The position numbers were made by a program, and so were the translations under genes. Below the pieces are notes generated by a model, which was given only the letters and a program-made list of their open reading frames with translations, did not search any database and was not told where the DNA came from. 64,000 bases of DNA from positions 248,001 through 312,000 of the forward strand of contig NZ_JANHAW010000003.1 in assembly GCF_024464595.1 (NCBI RefSeq), read 5' to 3'. The DNA is from Halobellus litoreus. GTDB lineage: Archaea; Halobacteriota; Halobacteria; Halobacteriales; Haloferacaceae. Shown one piece after another: positions 15,692 to 25,106 of the stretch. Position 1 is the first letter of the stretch, and each line of letters opens with the position of its first letter.

Positions 15692-16621
15692 ATGCCACCG
15701 ATCATCTCGGTCATCATTCCCACCTACTATCGGAACGAGCTTCTTTCAAGAGCGATCGAGAGCGTCCTCAGACAGGACTATGACCCCGTCGAGCTGATCG
15801 TCGTCGACGACTCAGGAGAGGGGAACGCCGATCCCGTCTTACAAAGATATGACGGAGTGAAGCGAATCACTCGCGATCAACCCGGTCACTGGAATGCGGC
15901 ACTAACTACTGGAATAGAGGCCTCGACGGGTGAATACATCCAATTCCTCGATGATGACGACGAGCTCCTTGAGGGGAAGCTTACGAAGACCGCTGAAATA
16001 CTGCAAGAGAATCCGGACGTGGGTGTCTCATACTGCGGCGTCATCAGGGGCGACGAACGACACTACCCGAAGCCGAGTGTCCGCGGCGACTTTCTCGAGG
16101 AAGCCCTGGCTTTCCAAACGTTCCCACTGTGGACGGGATCGATGCTGATGAGGCGGGACGTGTTGATCGATTGCTTGCCGCTCGCGGGGATGGGCGAAGA
16201 CGACGATCTGGATATCATACTGGGGGACACGGACCTGAAGATCGAACTGGCTCGGCGGACTAAAGCCGACTACGTGGACGAGTGTCTCGCCTTTTATCGT
16301 CAGGAGACGAATAGTCTATGGACCGGACCCAACCGATTCGAGATTGTGAAAAAGACAACCCAACACCAACGAGAACTTTACGATCGGTATCCAGAAATCC
16401 GACGGAATCTCCTCTCCTCTTGGCATCAAAAGCAAGCGGTCTACTGGCTCGAAAAGAGATTCTGGTCTCCGAAGGCCATTTCCCACTTCCTCAGGGGCGC
16501 CTACTACGCCAATGGGCTTACGAACCGGGCAAAATGCGGGGCTGGAGCTGCGGCGTCGATCCTGGGTCGTCCGGGCTGGAACGCCGCCGAAAAAGTTCGA
16601 AATTCACTCCATCACGGTTGA
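15692..16621 (+). CDS. GT2 family glycosyltransferase
   Basis: This is a 309-residue GT-A glycosyltransferase. It has the N-terminal SVIIPTYYRNELLSRAIESV, then VVDDSGEGN, and the metal motif FLDDDDELLEGK near residue 90. A conserved late segment contains WTGSMLMRRDV. No clear transmembrane helix is seen, so it should act at the inner face of the membrane on a lipid-linked acceptor. Its codon use is less GC-rich than that of the wec operon, suggesting a different history. It starts the plus-strand run GT2, ABC flippase, Wzx and lies 65 nt before the ABC gene, probably in one transcript. Donor and acceptor are unknown. Confidence 0.9.
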   Translation: MPPIISVIIPTYYRNELLSRAIESVLRQDYDPVELIVVDDSGEGNADPVLQRYDGVKRITRDQPGHWNAALTTGIEASTGEYIQFLDDDDELLEGKLTKTAEILQENPDVGVSYCGVIRGDERHYPKPSVRGDFLEEALAFQTFPLWTGSMLMRRDVLIDCLPLAGMGEDDDLDIILGDTDLKIELARRTKADYVDECLAFYRQETNSLWTGPNRFEIVKKTTQHQRELYDRYPEIRRNLLSSWHQKQAVYWLEKRFWSPKAISHFLRGAYYANGLTNRAKCGAGAAASILGRPGWNAAEKVRNSLHHG

Positions 16622-16686
16622 CACTCCGGGCTGTGACGGTGATAGGACCGTATTAACAAACTCCGTTCGAGGATACTTAAACAACG

Positions 16687-18468
16687 ATGCCCGAAGATCT
16701 AGGATTTCGAGAAAAGCTTAACGCGCTCTATCTGATTGCGTCGTTCAAGCCTCGTTTCACCACCGCTATCGTCGGGTTCGGTGTCCTGACCGCGCTGCTT
16801 GAGGGAGTCGGTGTGACGCTAATCGTCCCGCTGATCGAAGTCGCCCAGTCATCGGGAGCGGCGCCCGACGGCGGGATCGCCGGGGCCTTCGCCAGCATCT
16901 ACGAGTTTCTCGGACTGCCGTTTACGGTCGGGTCAATCGTCCTCGGAGTCGGGCTTGTACTGACGGTTCGCTACGCCTTCACGTTCCTGACGGAGTGGGC
17001 ACGCGTGCACCTACGGATGAATTACGTTTGTGACCTCCAGTCTCGTGGCTTCGACAACACCTTGGAAGCGCGTATCGCTTACTTCGACCGCGAGGGTTCC
17101 GACGACATCCTCAACGCGATCGTCACACAGGCACAGCACGCCGGTGAAGCGATCGAGGCGTTTGTCCGGATGTTCCAGCGGAGTATGCTCATCGTGATGT
17201 ACCTCGGTATCGCGCTGTACCTCGCTCCGAGGCTCACGGTTGTGTCGGTGGGGCTCGTCGGCATCCTGACCTTCGGGCTCCGCAACACGATCGAATCGGG
17301 GTATACAATCGGAGACCGCGTCGCCGACGCCAACGAAAAAATCCAGCGTGCGGTCCAGGCCGGGACGCAGGGGATTCGTGAGGTGAAGACGCTGCGGTAC
17401 GGCTCAAAACTCCGCAACGACTTCGGCGACGCGATGGGACAGTTCGTCGACGCCTCGATCCGGGTCAAACGGAACGAGGCCCTGATCGGCAACGCGTACA
17501 ACCTCTCCATCGCACTGCTGATATTCGGGCTGATCTACGCGGCGTTCGTATTTACGAGTATGTCGTTCGGCGTGCTCGGGGCCTTCCTGTTCGTGATGTT
17601 CAAACTCGGACCCGTAGTGAGCGGTACGAACAAGCGGTTCTACCAGTTGGAGGGGATGTTGCCCCACCTCATCCGGACCGAGGAATTCATCGATACGCTG
17701 CAACGTCATCCGGAGATCGAAGGTGGCGAGGAGCCGGTTCCGGAGGACCCCTCCCCGGTTACCTTCGAGAACGTCTCCTTCTCGTACGACGGGACCGAAG
17801 AGGTGCTCTCGGACGTTTCGTTCCGGATGGACGAGGGTGAGTTCGTCGCCTTCGTCGGCGAGTCCGGGGCCGGTAAATCGACCATCGCGTCGCTTCTCGC
17901 GAGACTGTACACGCCGGATTCGGGACAGATCACGGCGGCGGGACGACCGGTGAACGAGTACGATATCGACGACTGGCGCTCGCGGGTCGCATACGTGCGA
18001 CAGAATCCGTTCATCTTCAACACGACCCTCGAAGAGAACCTCCGTATCGCGAACCAAGATGCCAGCCCCCAGGAACTGGAGCGCGTCTGTGAGATCGCAC
18101 AGGTCTCAGAGTTCGTCGACGACCTTCCGAACGGATACGGGACCGAACTCGGAGACGATGGTGTCCGTCTCTCCGGGGGACAACGCCAGCGGGTCGCCCT
18201 CGCCCGCGCCTTGCTGGAAGACGCGGACGTTTTGGTCCTCGACGAGGCTACGAGCGACCTAGACACGAACATCGAATCCCGAGTTCAGGCCGGCATCGAG
18301 TCGATGGACCGTGAATTTATGATTCTCGCCATCGCGCACCGTCTCTCGACCATTAGCGACGCCGACCGGATTTATACTGTCAAAGACGGAACGATCGTCG
18401 AGCGGGGCGAACACGAGTCGTTGCTCGAAGACGACGGCCAGTACGCGGAACTGTACTCCGCGCAGTGA
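16687..18468 (+). CDS. ABC half-transporter, lipid-linked oligosaccharide flippase type
   Basis: The 593-residue fused permease-ATPase has an N-terminal membrane domain of about six helices (residues 20-320). The nucleotide-binding domain has Walker A GESGAGKST at about 391-399, signature LSGGQ at about 495, and Walker B VLVLDEATSDLD near 516. The organisation matches MsbA and PglK, which flips the lipid-linked oligosaccharide in Campylobacter N-glycosylation. Its place between a GT2 and a Wzx-type gene supports a role in moving a glycan lipid across the membrane. A peptide or lipid exporter is the main alternative. An AT-rich element about 33 nt upstream may be its own promoter. Confidence 0.85.
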   Translation: MPEDLGFREKLNALYLIASFKPRFTTAIVGFGVLTALLEGVGVTLIVPLIEVAQSSGAAPDGGIAGAFASIYEFLGLPFTVGSIVLGVGLVLTVRYAFTFLTEWARVHLRMNYVCDLQSRGFDNTLEARIAYFDREGSDDILNAIVTQAQHAGEAIEAFVRMFQRSMLIVMYLGIALYLAPRLTVVSVGLVGILTFGLRNTIESGYTIGDRVADANEKIQRAVQAGTQGIREVKTLRYGSKLRNDFGDAMGQFVDASIRVKRNEALIGNAYNLSIALLIFGLIYAAFVFTSMSFGVLGAFLFVMFKLGPVVSGTNKRFYQLEGMLPHLIRTEEFIDTLQRHPEIEGGEEPVPEDPSPVTFENVSFSYDGTEEVLSDVSFRMDEGEFVAFVGESGAGKSTIASLLARLYTPDSGQITAAGRPVNEYDIDDWRSRVAYVRQNPFIFNTTLEENLRIANQDASPQELERVCEIAQVSEFVDDLPNGYGTELGDDGVRLSGGQRQRVALARALLEDADVLVLDEATSDLDTNIESRVQAGIESMDREFMILAIAHRLSTISDADRIYTVKDGTIVERGEHESLLEDDGQYAELYSAQ

Positions 18469-18630
18469 GGTGGCGGTCGTTCCTTCTGGCCGCGAACTCC
18501 TGCCAGTGGGTATCTGTGCCGATCGCCGGATGCACGCGTCACGATAGCCGGGACATTCCGACGTCCGACGATTCAACGAGCTGTCCCACGGGGTGGGGTC
18601 GACCTCCGGAGTTGTACGAATCCTAACCTG

Positions 18631-18636
18631 TTTTTT
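18631..18636 (+). terminator. T-tract downstream of the ABC gene
   Basis: A run of six T after AACCTG lies about 160 nt past the ABC stop in a 285-nt spacer. U-tracts alone can terminate archaeal transcription. The distance makes this tentative. Confidence 0.25.
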
Positions 18637-18753
18637 GTCGTGATTACCTTTGTCTGGTGGTTGCGATATCGAGTCATACGGGTGAGACCGCAGTATGAGC
18701 AGACCGCCTAGAGGACTGACGAGATCGCTACCCGATTCGACCGGGGGACGACC

Positions 18754-20253
18754 GTGAAAGACCGCCTCCGTAGTCTCCTGGAATCAGCCATTCCGAGCGG
18801 ATCGATAGTGGATCGCAGCATCCAGAGCGGGCTGTGGGCCGGCGGAATCAAGTTTTCCAGTCGATTCCTGCAGATTCTGATGTTGATAATCCTCGCGCGA
18901 CTGCTCGTGCCCAGGCAGTTCGGACTCGTCGGTATCGCGTTGATCTCGTTGAGCGCGACGCGAAACTTCTCGAAGATCGGTCTGAAGTCGGCGCTCGTCC
19001 AGCGACGCGACGAGAACGTCGACAAGTATCTCGATACGGCCTGGTGTCTCGAGGCGCTCCGAGGTGCGGTGATCTTCGGGGTGCTATTCGCGTTGGCTCC
19101 CACCATCGCAGGCGTCTTCGACGAACCGTCTGCGACGCCGTTGATCCGAGTCATCGGGCTCGGTCCACTCCTGTTCGGCCTCCGGAACCCGGGCATCATC
19201 TACTTTCGGAAGGATCTCGAGTTCCACAAGGAGTTTGTCTACAAAGTCAGCGGCGGGTTCGTCCAGTTTTTCGTCGGCGTCGGCTACGCGCTCGTCTCGC
19301 CGACCGTCTGGGCGCTCGTGTTCGCGTACGTCTCGGCGGACGTGTTCCGCTTCGGACTCTCGTACTTCATCCACGACTACCGCCCCCGGCCTTCGTTCGA
19401 CAGCTCGATCGCGAAGGAACTGATCGACTACGGGAAGTGGATCACGGCGTCTTCGGTCCTCTATTTCCTGTACCGGGAGGGCGACGACGCCTTCGTCGGG
19501 TGGTTCATTTCAGCCACCGCGCTCGGGTTCTACCAGTACGCGTACCGAATCGCCGACACGCCGTCGTCCGAGGTCTCCGAAGTGATCGCCAGTGTCAGTT
19601 TCCCGGCGTTCTCGAAACTCCAGGACAAACCGGCTGAACTCCGTCAGACGCTTCTCGCAACGACGCGCGTCACGGGTTTCGTCACGATTCCGATGTCGCT
19701 CGGCATCGCGATTGTCGCTCCGAGCTTCGTCCCGGTCGTCCTCGGATCGGAGTGGACGCGGATGATCCGACCGATGCAGTTGCTGGCGCTGTACGGATTG
19801 TTTCACTCGATCACGCGGAACTTCGGTTCTATCTTCAAGGCGCTTGACCGCCCCGATATACTGGCGAAGCTTGCTGCCCTCAGAGTCGCTTGTATCGCCG
19901 TGCTGATCTGGCCGGCGGCTGACCTGTTCGGCATTGAAGGCGTCGCGCTCGTCGTCGTCGGCGTGTACGCCTTCCCGATGCTCCCGCTCGACGTGTTCGT
20001 GGTATCAAGGCTCACGCAAACGGCGCCGATGGCGCTCGTCAAGGAGTGGTTCTATCCGGCCATCGCTGCTGGCATTATGCTCGGTATCCTCTGGCAGCTC
20101 CGCAGGATGTTAGAGGTGGGGCCACTGGTAGAACTCGTCGTCTTGATCCCGTCAGGTATCGTCGTCTACACCGTTAATTGCCTCCTCTTCGCGCGGTACT
20201 TGTCGTGGCGGATCGAAGACGATATTCGGTCCATCGGCCGCAGCCTTGGATGA
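18754..20253 (+). CDS. Wzx-like polysaccharide flippase (MOP superfamily)
   Basis: The 499-residue protein begins with GTG and has about 12-14 hydrophobic segments. Its N-terminus (QSGLWAGGIKFSSRFLQILMLIILARLLVPRQFGLVGIA, split by one loop) is typical of the RfbX/Wzx branch of the MATE-like MOP flippases, as is VLGSEWTRMIRPMQLLALYGL later on. Such proteins move undecaprenyl- or dolichol-linked repeat units to the outer face. It is the second flippase candidate in the island, after the ABC protein. No ATG fits the conserved start. It converges with the asparagine-synthase-like gene across only 40 nt. Confidence 0.88.
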   Translation: MKDRLRSLLESAIPSGSIVDRSIQSGLWAGGIKFSSRFLQILMLIILARLLVPRQFGLVGIALISLSATRNFSKIGLKSALVQRRDENVDKYLDTAWCLEALRGAVIFGVLFALAPTIAGVFDEPSATPLIRVIGLGPLLFGLRNPGIIYFRKDLEFHKEFVYKVSGGFVQFFVGVGYALVSPTVWALVFAYVSADVFRFGLSYFIHDYRPRPSFDSSIAKELIDYGKWITASSVLYFLYREGDDAFVGWFISATALGFYQYAYRIADTPSSEVSEVIASVSFPAFSKLQDKPAELRQTLLATTRVTGFVTIPMSLGIAIVAPSFVPVVLGSEWTRMIRPMQLLALYGLFHSITRNFGSIFKALDRPDILAKLAALRVACIAVLIWPAADLFGIEGVALVVVGVYAFPMLPLDVFVVSRLTQTAPMALVKEWFYPAIAAGIMLGILWQLRRMLEVGPLVELVVLIPSGIVVYTVNCLLFARYLSWRIEDDIRSIGRSLG

Positions 20254-20293
20254 ACGGCCCACACCGGTTGCGACGCTTATCGTATTTTCTACC

Positions 20294-21946
20294 TTACCCC
20301 TGGAGTGCACGGTCGAATTCGTTCTGCACCGGAACGTCCCAGAACCCCCTCTGATACAGATAGAGGAGCAGCAATGTCCTCGGCCTTATTGTATAGAATG
20401 ACATCGATTCGAACTCCTCTTTACTGATAATTCCATATCTAGGGTCCTGTTCGTACCAATCGATATCACGTTGATCGTAGTACGTCTTGCGTATGTAATC
20501 CATCAGTGAGTCAGGGAGACTGTGGATTAGTCGGGTCGCCGAACTCCAGGTCCTCTCTCGAAATGATTCTCCAGTACCACGGGGATCAAACTCCTCACTT
20601 TCACCGACTATGCGAACGTGTAGCTCGTCGACGTAGTTCTCAAGGATGCGTCGTTCAATCTTGTCCTGATACCTGGTTCGCTCGTAAAACGAACACAATC
20701 GGCGATCGAGTAACGGATACCACATATCGAAACCCAGATATTCGTACTCGCGCCGAGCGAGAATGTACTTCGGCAACCGTTCCCGCCAATACCACTGTTC
20801 GTATCCTCGAACAGCGTCCATCGTCGACTCGAAGTTTCCGTGTTCATACAGGGCTCCCGGGACTCTATCCAGAATTCGACCCTCGAACAGTCTTCGAAAG
20901 TCAGTGTCTCCCTGTGCGATCCAGTTGGCGTAGTGGCGGTTCCACATCAGATCTAGAAACTGGCCCCGGCTGATCCCATCCTGTTCCCTAATTTGGCCGG
21001 AAAGGGACTCACCAGCGCTCATCAGTTGGTGGCCCAGTACGTGAACGACGTCTTCGACTTCTACTCCAGCCTCCTCGAGTTTTCGACGGAGTACGAACTT
21101 GTATAAGTGTGGATATTCTGATAAAAATCCCACATCGTGGATAAGGCTACTCTGATCTGCCGTCTGTAGCTGCTGGAAGTCCGACTTTTCACTCGTAATC
21201 TCGATGTGCTCGAAATTTAGTTTTTCAGCGATTGATTCAGCGATTCGCATCTTCTCCCGGCTTCCTGAAGCAGTCAGTGTCGTGTATGTCACTGTGTCAT
21301 CGTACCCCAGACGGCGGAGCATCAACGCCATGAGGCGCGAATCGTATCCGCTGGAGAGTCCTAATAGTATCGTACGTCCGTCGGCGTACCGGATCAACCG
21401 CTTAAACACTTCTACGAGTCTTTCCTCGAAGGTCTCTGCACTGGCTGGTTCGACGTTTCTACCGGGGTCATAGCAGTAGTACTGCTCTTTATTGATGGAA
21501 GATTCCGCATTGCCTTCCCGAAATATAACCAACTCCCCGGCCTGAATCTGCTTGACGTCGTTACTTAGCGTGTCGCTCCCGGTTACATAACACGTAAATA
21601 TGTATTCGTCCGTGGCTGTCGGATCGTAGCCGTTTTGACCTCCTGACTTATGCACCCATTCCGACGAATCACTGACGTACACCTCGTCGGTGTTTGCGTA
21701 GTAAAGGGGCCAACTTCTGACGTGATCGACGGCGGCGTAGACCGTGTCGCCCTCACGGTGTATTACGGAGAAGAAGCCATTAGCTCGGGATAGTATTGAC
21801 AGTAAACCGGCTTTTCCATCCGCGTCAGATATCCTAGCAGCAAATTCCTCCCGTGATACGTGTTCCCCGTCAATGAACGCGTTTCCGCTGACCAGCGTCT
21901 CCCCGGACTTCGACCAATGGTCATCGGATCGAATATGTATCTCCAT
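20294..21946 (-). CDS. asparagine-synthase-like amidotransferase lacking the glutaminase cysteine
   Basis: The 550-residue protein has an N-terminal Ntn-like domain (ANGFFSVIHREGDTVYAAVD, residues 55-74; PLYYANTDEVYVSDSSEW, 80-97). The synthetase domain carries the pyrophosphate loop LSSGYDSR at 197-204 in place of the usual SGGxDS. There is no Cys after the initiator Met (it starts MEIHIR), so glutamine hydrolysis is unlikely. AsnB homologues in glycan loci amidate uronic acids, and a UDP-ManNAcA pathway lies upstream at 10229-12621. That role is inference. The gene is visibly AT-richer than its neighbours, a sign of transfer. Free ammonia or an external glutaminase would be required. Confidence 0.8.
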   Translation of the reverse strand: MEIHIRSDDHWSKSGETLVSGNAFIDGEHVSREEFAARISDADGKAGLLSILSRANGFFSVIHREGDTVYAAVDHVRSWPLYYANTDEVYVSDSSEWVHKSGGQNGYDPTATDEYIFTCYVTGSDTLSNDVKQIQAGELVIFREGNAESSINKEQYYCYDPGRNVEPASAETFEERLVEVFKRLIRYADGRTILLGLSSGYDSRLMALMLRRLGYDDTVTYTTLTASGSREKMRIAESIAEKLNFEHIEITSEKSDFQQLQTADQSSLIHDVGFLSEYPHLYKFVLRRKLEEAGVEVEDVVHVLGHQLMSAGESLSGQIREQDGISRGQFLDLMWNRHYANWIAQGDTDFRRLFEGRILDRVPGALYEHGNFESTMDAVRGYEQWYWRERLPKYILARREYEYLGFDMWYPLLDRRLCSFYERTRYQDKIERRILENYVDELHVRIVGESEEFDPRGTGESFRERTWSSATRLIHSLPDSLMDYIRKTYYDQRDIDWYEQDPRYGIISKEEFESMSFYTIRPRTLLLLYLYQRGFWDVPVQNEFDRALQG

Positions 21947-22155
21947 ACTGCCCGGACTTGCTCACAGAACATTGTTACCAGATTCCTAATCTGAACAGAT
22001 AGTACATTCACTCAGTTCCACGTGAACCTGTTCCCTTCGTTCGGAGGTACTTCGCTCCGCACGCCTCAATGCGGGTTCGATAGGACCTTGACATACGGCC
22101 GTTTCACGGGTCTTCGTTACTTTTCCGGAGCGATCGTTGGCCGAGCGAGCGCTGT

Positions 22156-23517
22156 TCACTCTAAGTAGCCCAGGTCTTCGAGTTGGGACTCGATACCGCG
22201 TGAGAGGGTTTCCGGCTCCGCCTTGGCTCCGTCGCCCCGTTCGGCGAGTCTCGCCACTCGACTCTCCATCGCCTCTGCGAACTGGTTCCGCAGGTCCCCT
22301 TCGTTCTTGGAGAGCTGACTTCCGTCAGGACCGAACAGGTACTCCCTGCCGTCCTCGGCCCTGACGTATCGGTGCGTGCCGTCGGAGAGGACCCGCCACC
22401 GTGTGGTCGGTTCGCTGGTCCGCCCGGTGTGCGGCACGTAATCCTCGACGAAAGCGCCTTCGTCGCCACACAGCGCCGCCGTCGGCGACAGTTCGGGGTC
22501 CGAGGCGAGATCGAAGATCCCAGTCAGCTCCGCGGGGTGTGACACCCGTTTCGGGTCGTCTTGTCCGGGTCGTTTGACGACCAGTGGAACATCTGTGTTG
22601 ACGCTCCGGGTCGAGTGCGGTGGCGTTCCGTTGCGGTCGTGCTCCCCGAGGTTCTTCCCGTGGTCGGCGACGATCACCACAAGCGAGTCGTCGTACCGCC
22701 CGGTCTCTTTCAGTACCGATAGCAACTGGCCGAGCTTTCGGTCCTGGTATCGGAGGCTCGCGTCGTAGAATTCCAGGACCCGTTCGCGTTGCTCCGGTGC
22801 TAGGTCGCTTCGACCGAGGACGTACGCGAGAAGTCTCGTGTTCAACAGCCGTGGCTCGATCGGCCCTGGAGGCGAGAGGTCCAGCGCCTCGAAGGCGTCT
22901 CTCGGCGGGAAGTACGGGCTGTGTGCCTCCATCAGGTTCAGGAACGTGAACGTCGGCGGGCCATCGCGGGCGGTCGCTCGCAGCCATCTGGTCGCCCGTT
23001 CGACCAGATTCGCCGTGAACATACGTCGCTTCAACAGGAAAACCGGCTGGCGAGCGGCCTGTGCGAGCAGCCCGTGTGCCGCCGAGTACAGTCGATCCCG
23101 CGTCGTCGAGATGTCGGTGTCGCCGTCGACGCCGATCTCGAGGTCCCACTCGACGTACTCGTCGAACCCCCTGTCGATTCCGGACAGCGAGCCGACCCAC
23201 GGGTTGTTCGAGAACCCGGCGGTCCGATATCCGTCGGCCGAGAGTCGTTCGGTGAGCGTATCGATCGATTCGGGGAGACGCAACGACTGGTCGGAGAAGC
23301 CGTTCGTGACGCCGTGCTCGCTGGGAAATACCCCGGTAAACATCGAGCAGTGCGACGGTAAGGTCCAGGGAGCCGGCGTGTAGGCGTCTTCGAACAGGGT
23401 CGCCTCCTCGGCGAGTTGGTCGAGGTTCGGGGTCGTCGTTCGGTCGTGGCCGTACGCCGAGACACGGTCCCGGCGAACCGAGTCGAGAACGACGAACAGG
23501 ATATCTGGATCAGCCAT
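22156..23517 (-). CDS. sulfatase-superfamily enzyme with Thr at the nucleophile position
   Basis: This 453-residue member of the alkaline-phosphatase superfamily has the metal site near the N-terminus (FVVLDSVRRDRVSAYG). Family motifs LMEAHSPYFPP and VIVADHGKNLGEH follow. Where true sulfatases carry Cys/Ser-x-Pro-x-Arg, this protein reads T52-L-P-S-H, so formylglycine cannot form at that position. A Thr nucleophile is known from LtaS-type phosphoglycerol transferases, so a phosphotransferase or phosphodiesterase acting on glycans is as likely as a sulfatase. No signal peptide is seen. It lies 49 nt after the GT4 gene on the same strand. Confidence 0.85.
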   Translation of the reverse strand: MADPDILFVVLDSVRRDRVSAYGHDRTTTPNLDQLAEEATLFEDAYTPAPWTLPSHCSMFTGVFPSEHGVTNGFSDQSLRLPESIDTLTERLSADGYRTAGFSNNPWVGSLSGIDRGFDEYVEWDLEIGVDGDTDISTTRDRLYSAAHGLLAQAARQPVFLLKRRMFTANLVERATRWLRATARDGPPTFTFLNLMEAHSPYFPPRDAFEALDLSPPGPIEPRLLNTRLLAYVLGRSDLAPEQRERVLEFYDASLRYQDRKLGQLLSVLKETGRYDDSLVVIVADHGKNLGEHDRNGTPPHSTRSVNTDVPLVVKRPGQDDPKRVSHPAELTGIFDLASDPELSPTAALCGDEGAFVEDYVPHTGRTSEPTTRWRVLSDGTHRYVRAEDGREYLFGPDGSQLSKNEGDLRNQFAEAMESRVARLAERGDGAKAEPETLSRGIESQLEDLGYLE

Positions 23518-23566
23518 ACGAGGGTGGAACAGCCGTATCGGCTTCGTTATGGACTAATTGACGCGA

Positions 23567-24733
23567 TTACTCCCGGCTAGACCGCGTGAGAATTCGCGTT
23601 ACGTGTTGCCAATCTTCGGCAGCGTCGGCGATGGAGAAGCGATTCCGAACGCCGCGGGCGTTCGCACCGAGCCGTGCCCGTCGCTCCGGATTCGCAAGTA
23701 GTTCTTCGATGGCCGTCGCGAAGCCCTCGATCGTCGCCGGGTCGACCACCCGGCCGTTCCAGTCGTCGACGAGGAGGTCTGAGACGTTTCCGACGGCGGG
23801 CGCTACCGGAACGGTTCCGCTCGCCATCGCCTCGATCAGTGTCAACGGCAGTGCATCGCGTTCCGACGTCAGTGCGAATACCGACGCGTCGGCATACCAC
23901 GGGGCCGGGTCGTCGACCCAGCCCGGCGTGTCGATCACGTTTTCGAGCCCGTAGTGTGCGATCCGTTTCGTCACGTCGGCCGAGAGCGGACCGTCTCCGA
24001 CGATGACCGCCCGTACCGAGGGATACCGTTCGGCGACCACCGCGATCACGTCGACGAACAGCACCGGACGCTTTTCGGCGGTTAGCCGACCAACCCACAG
24101 CAGGTCGTAGGGCCGCTCGGCGTCTTCCCCTCCAGGAAACCGATCGGCGTTGATCGGATTCGCCAGAATCGCTGTCCGGTCCCAGGGGACGCCGACGAAG
24201 CGGTGGAGCCGTCGTCTGTGTGTGGGTCCGGGAACCGTCACCGCATCGAACCGACGGATGAGCCACCGGACCGGGCGACCGTACCACGCCCGGGCGTGGA
24301 CGTCGATGTCGTAGCCGATGATTCCGAGATGAGCCGGAATCCCATTCCATCGAGCGGCGAGGAGTCCGAGGCAACCGTGGGGGAACAGTGATACAGACAC
24401 GACGGCGTCGTAGTCTCCTCTGATCGACTCGACTGCTGTGAGCAGGGATAACAGGAAGATGTCCAGTAGACGGACGCCCGTCGAGGGGGGTGAGAGCTGG
24501 TTGATCCCGGTTACGTTCGGATGGGGTTGGGTGCAGAGGAGCGTCGTCGTGCCGACGACGTCTGCCAGGGGTTCGATGTGCCGCTCTATTTTCTCGATGT
24601 TCGTCGGTCCGTATACAGCCAACACCCGTTCGATGTCGCCACCGACATCCGAGTCGGTCCGTTCGGAGCCCGCTCTCGGGACGGTGTCGTTCTGCCACCT
24701 GTCGGACTGATAGACGCCGTCAGTCGTCGCCAT
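23567..24733 (-). CDS. GT4 family glycosyltransferase
   Basis: The 388-residue GT-B retaining glycosyltransferase has an N-terminal acceptor domain. Its C-terminal donor domain has the LLWVGRLTAEKRPVLFVDV strand, AVIVGDGPL, and the E(x7)E region PLTLIEAMASGTVPVAP typical of GT4. It is soluble or membrane-associated in the cytosol and adds a sugar from an NDP donor to the growing lipid-linked glycan. It is probably the first gene of a two-gene unit with the sulfatase-like gene. The start ATG at 24733 leaves an unusual acidic, unstructured 25-residue leader; a later start is possible. The donor is unknown. Confidence 0.88.
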   Translation of the reverse strand: MATTDGVYQSDRWQNDTVPRAGSERTDSDVGGDIERVLAVYGPTNIEKIERHIEPLADVVGTTTLLCTQPHPNVTGINQLSPPSTGVRLLDIFLLSLLTAVESIRGDYDAVVSVSLFPHGCLGLLAARWNGIPAHLGIIGYDIDVHARAWYGRPVRWLIRRFDAVTVPGPTHRRRLHRFVGVPWDRTAILANPINADRFPGGEDAERPYDLLWVGRLTAEKRPVLFVDVIAVVAERYPSVRAVIVGDGPLSADVTKRIAHYGLENVIDTPGWVDDPAPWYADASVFALTSERDALPLTLIEAMASGTVPVAPAVGNVSDLLVDDWNGRVVDPATIEGFATAIEELLANPERRARLGANARGVRNRFSIADAAEDWQHVTRILTRSSRE

Positions 24734-24793
24734 CTCCTGAGCATTGCGGGCGATCAGTCATCGTTACGATGTGGCTACTTCTGACGACTTTAC

Positions 24794-24830
24794 GCCACCG
24801 GCGGACAACCCCGATCACTTTGCCGGTGGC
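24794..24830. repeat. 9-bp inverted repeat
   Basis: GCCACCGGC at 24794-24802 pairs perfectly with GCCGGTGGC at 24822-24830 across 19 nt. It may be a regulator site or a stem-loop in the divergent region. Confidence 0.4.
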
Positions 24831-25072
24831 GGGGGTCGTCCTCGACACGTGCTACCGAGTTCTCGACAGACGGACCCGACACGCTCCCTACGGTTGCACG
24901 CAGCAGTCTACACCGGCGTTAAGACCTTGTTAATACGATGATAACGACTGATTTCCTACGTGTTTCTCCTCCCGGCAAATCGGCTCAAAAAATGCAGGAC
25001 TTCTGGACATTACACTTTAGAAATATGTTTTTCTGTGATATTCACAAGATCGAGAACATATAATTAACGATA

Positions 25073-25080
25073 CATTTATC
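25073..25080 (+). promoter_or_regulatory. TATA-like element for large beta-helix gene
   Basis: CATTTATC is centred about 30 nt before the ATG at 25107. A very similar ATATTTATTG precedes the related small gene at 44766 at the same spacing. Confidence 0.45.
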
Positions 25081-25106
25081 CGGGTTACGTAGATATTACA
25101 GCCTGC

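Larger units (their letters stand above)
24734..25106. other. divergent intergenic region between GT4 and beta-helix genes
   Basis: This is 373 nt. It contains a perfect 9-bp inverted repeat at 24794-24802 with 24822-24830, 60-97 nt before the GT4 start. A strongly AT-rich half (24900-25085) holds the beta-helix promoter. No gene was seen. Confidence 0.5.

Noticed and set aside
22156-23517. Plain arylsulfatase call
   Set aside because: The formylglycine Cys/Ser is replaced by Thr and the following Arg by His, so sulfatase chemistry is not supported.
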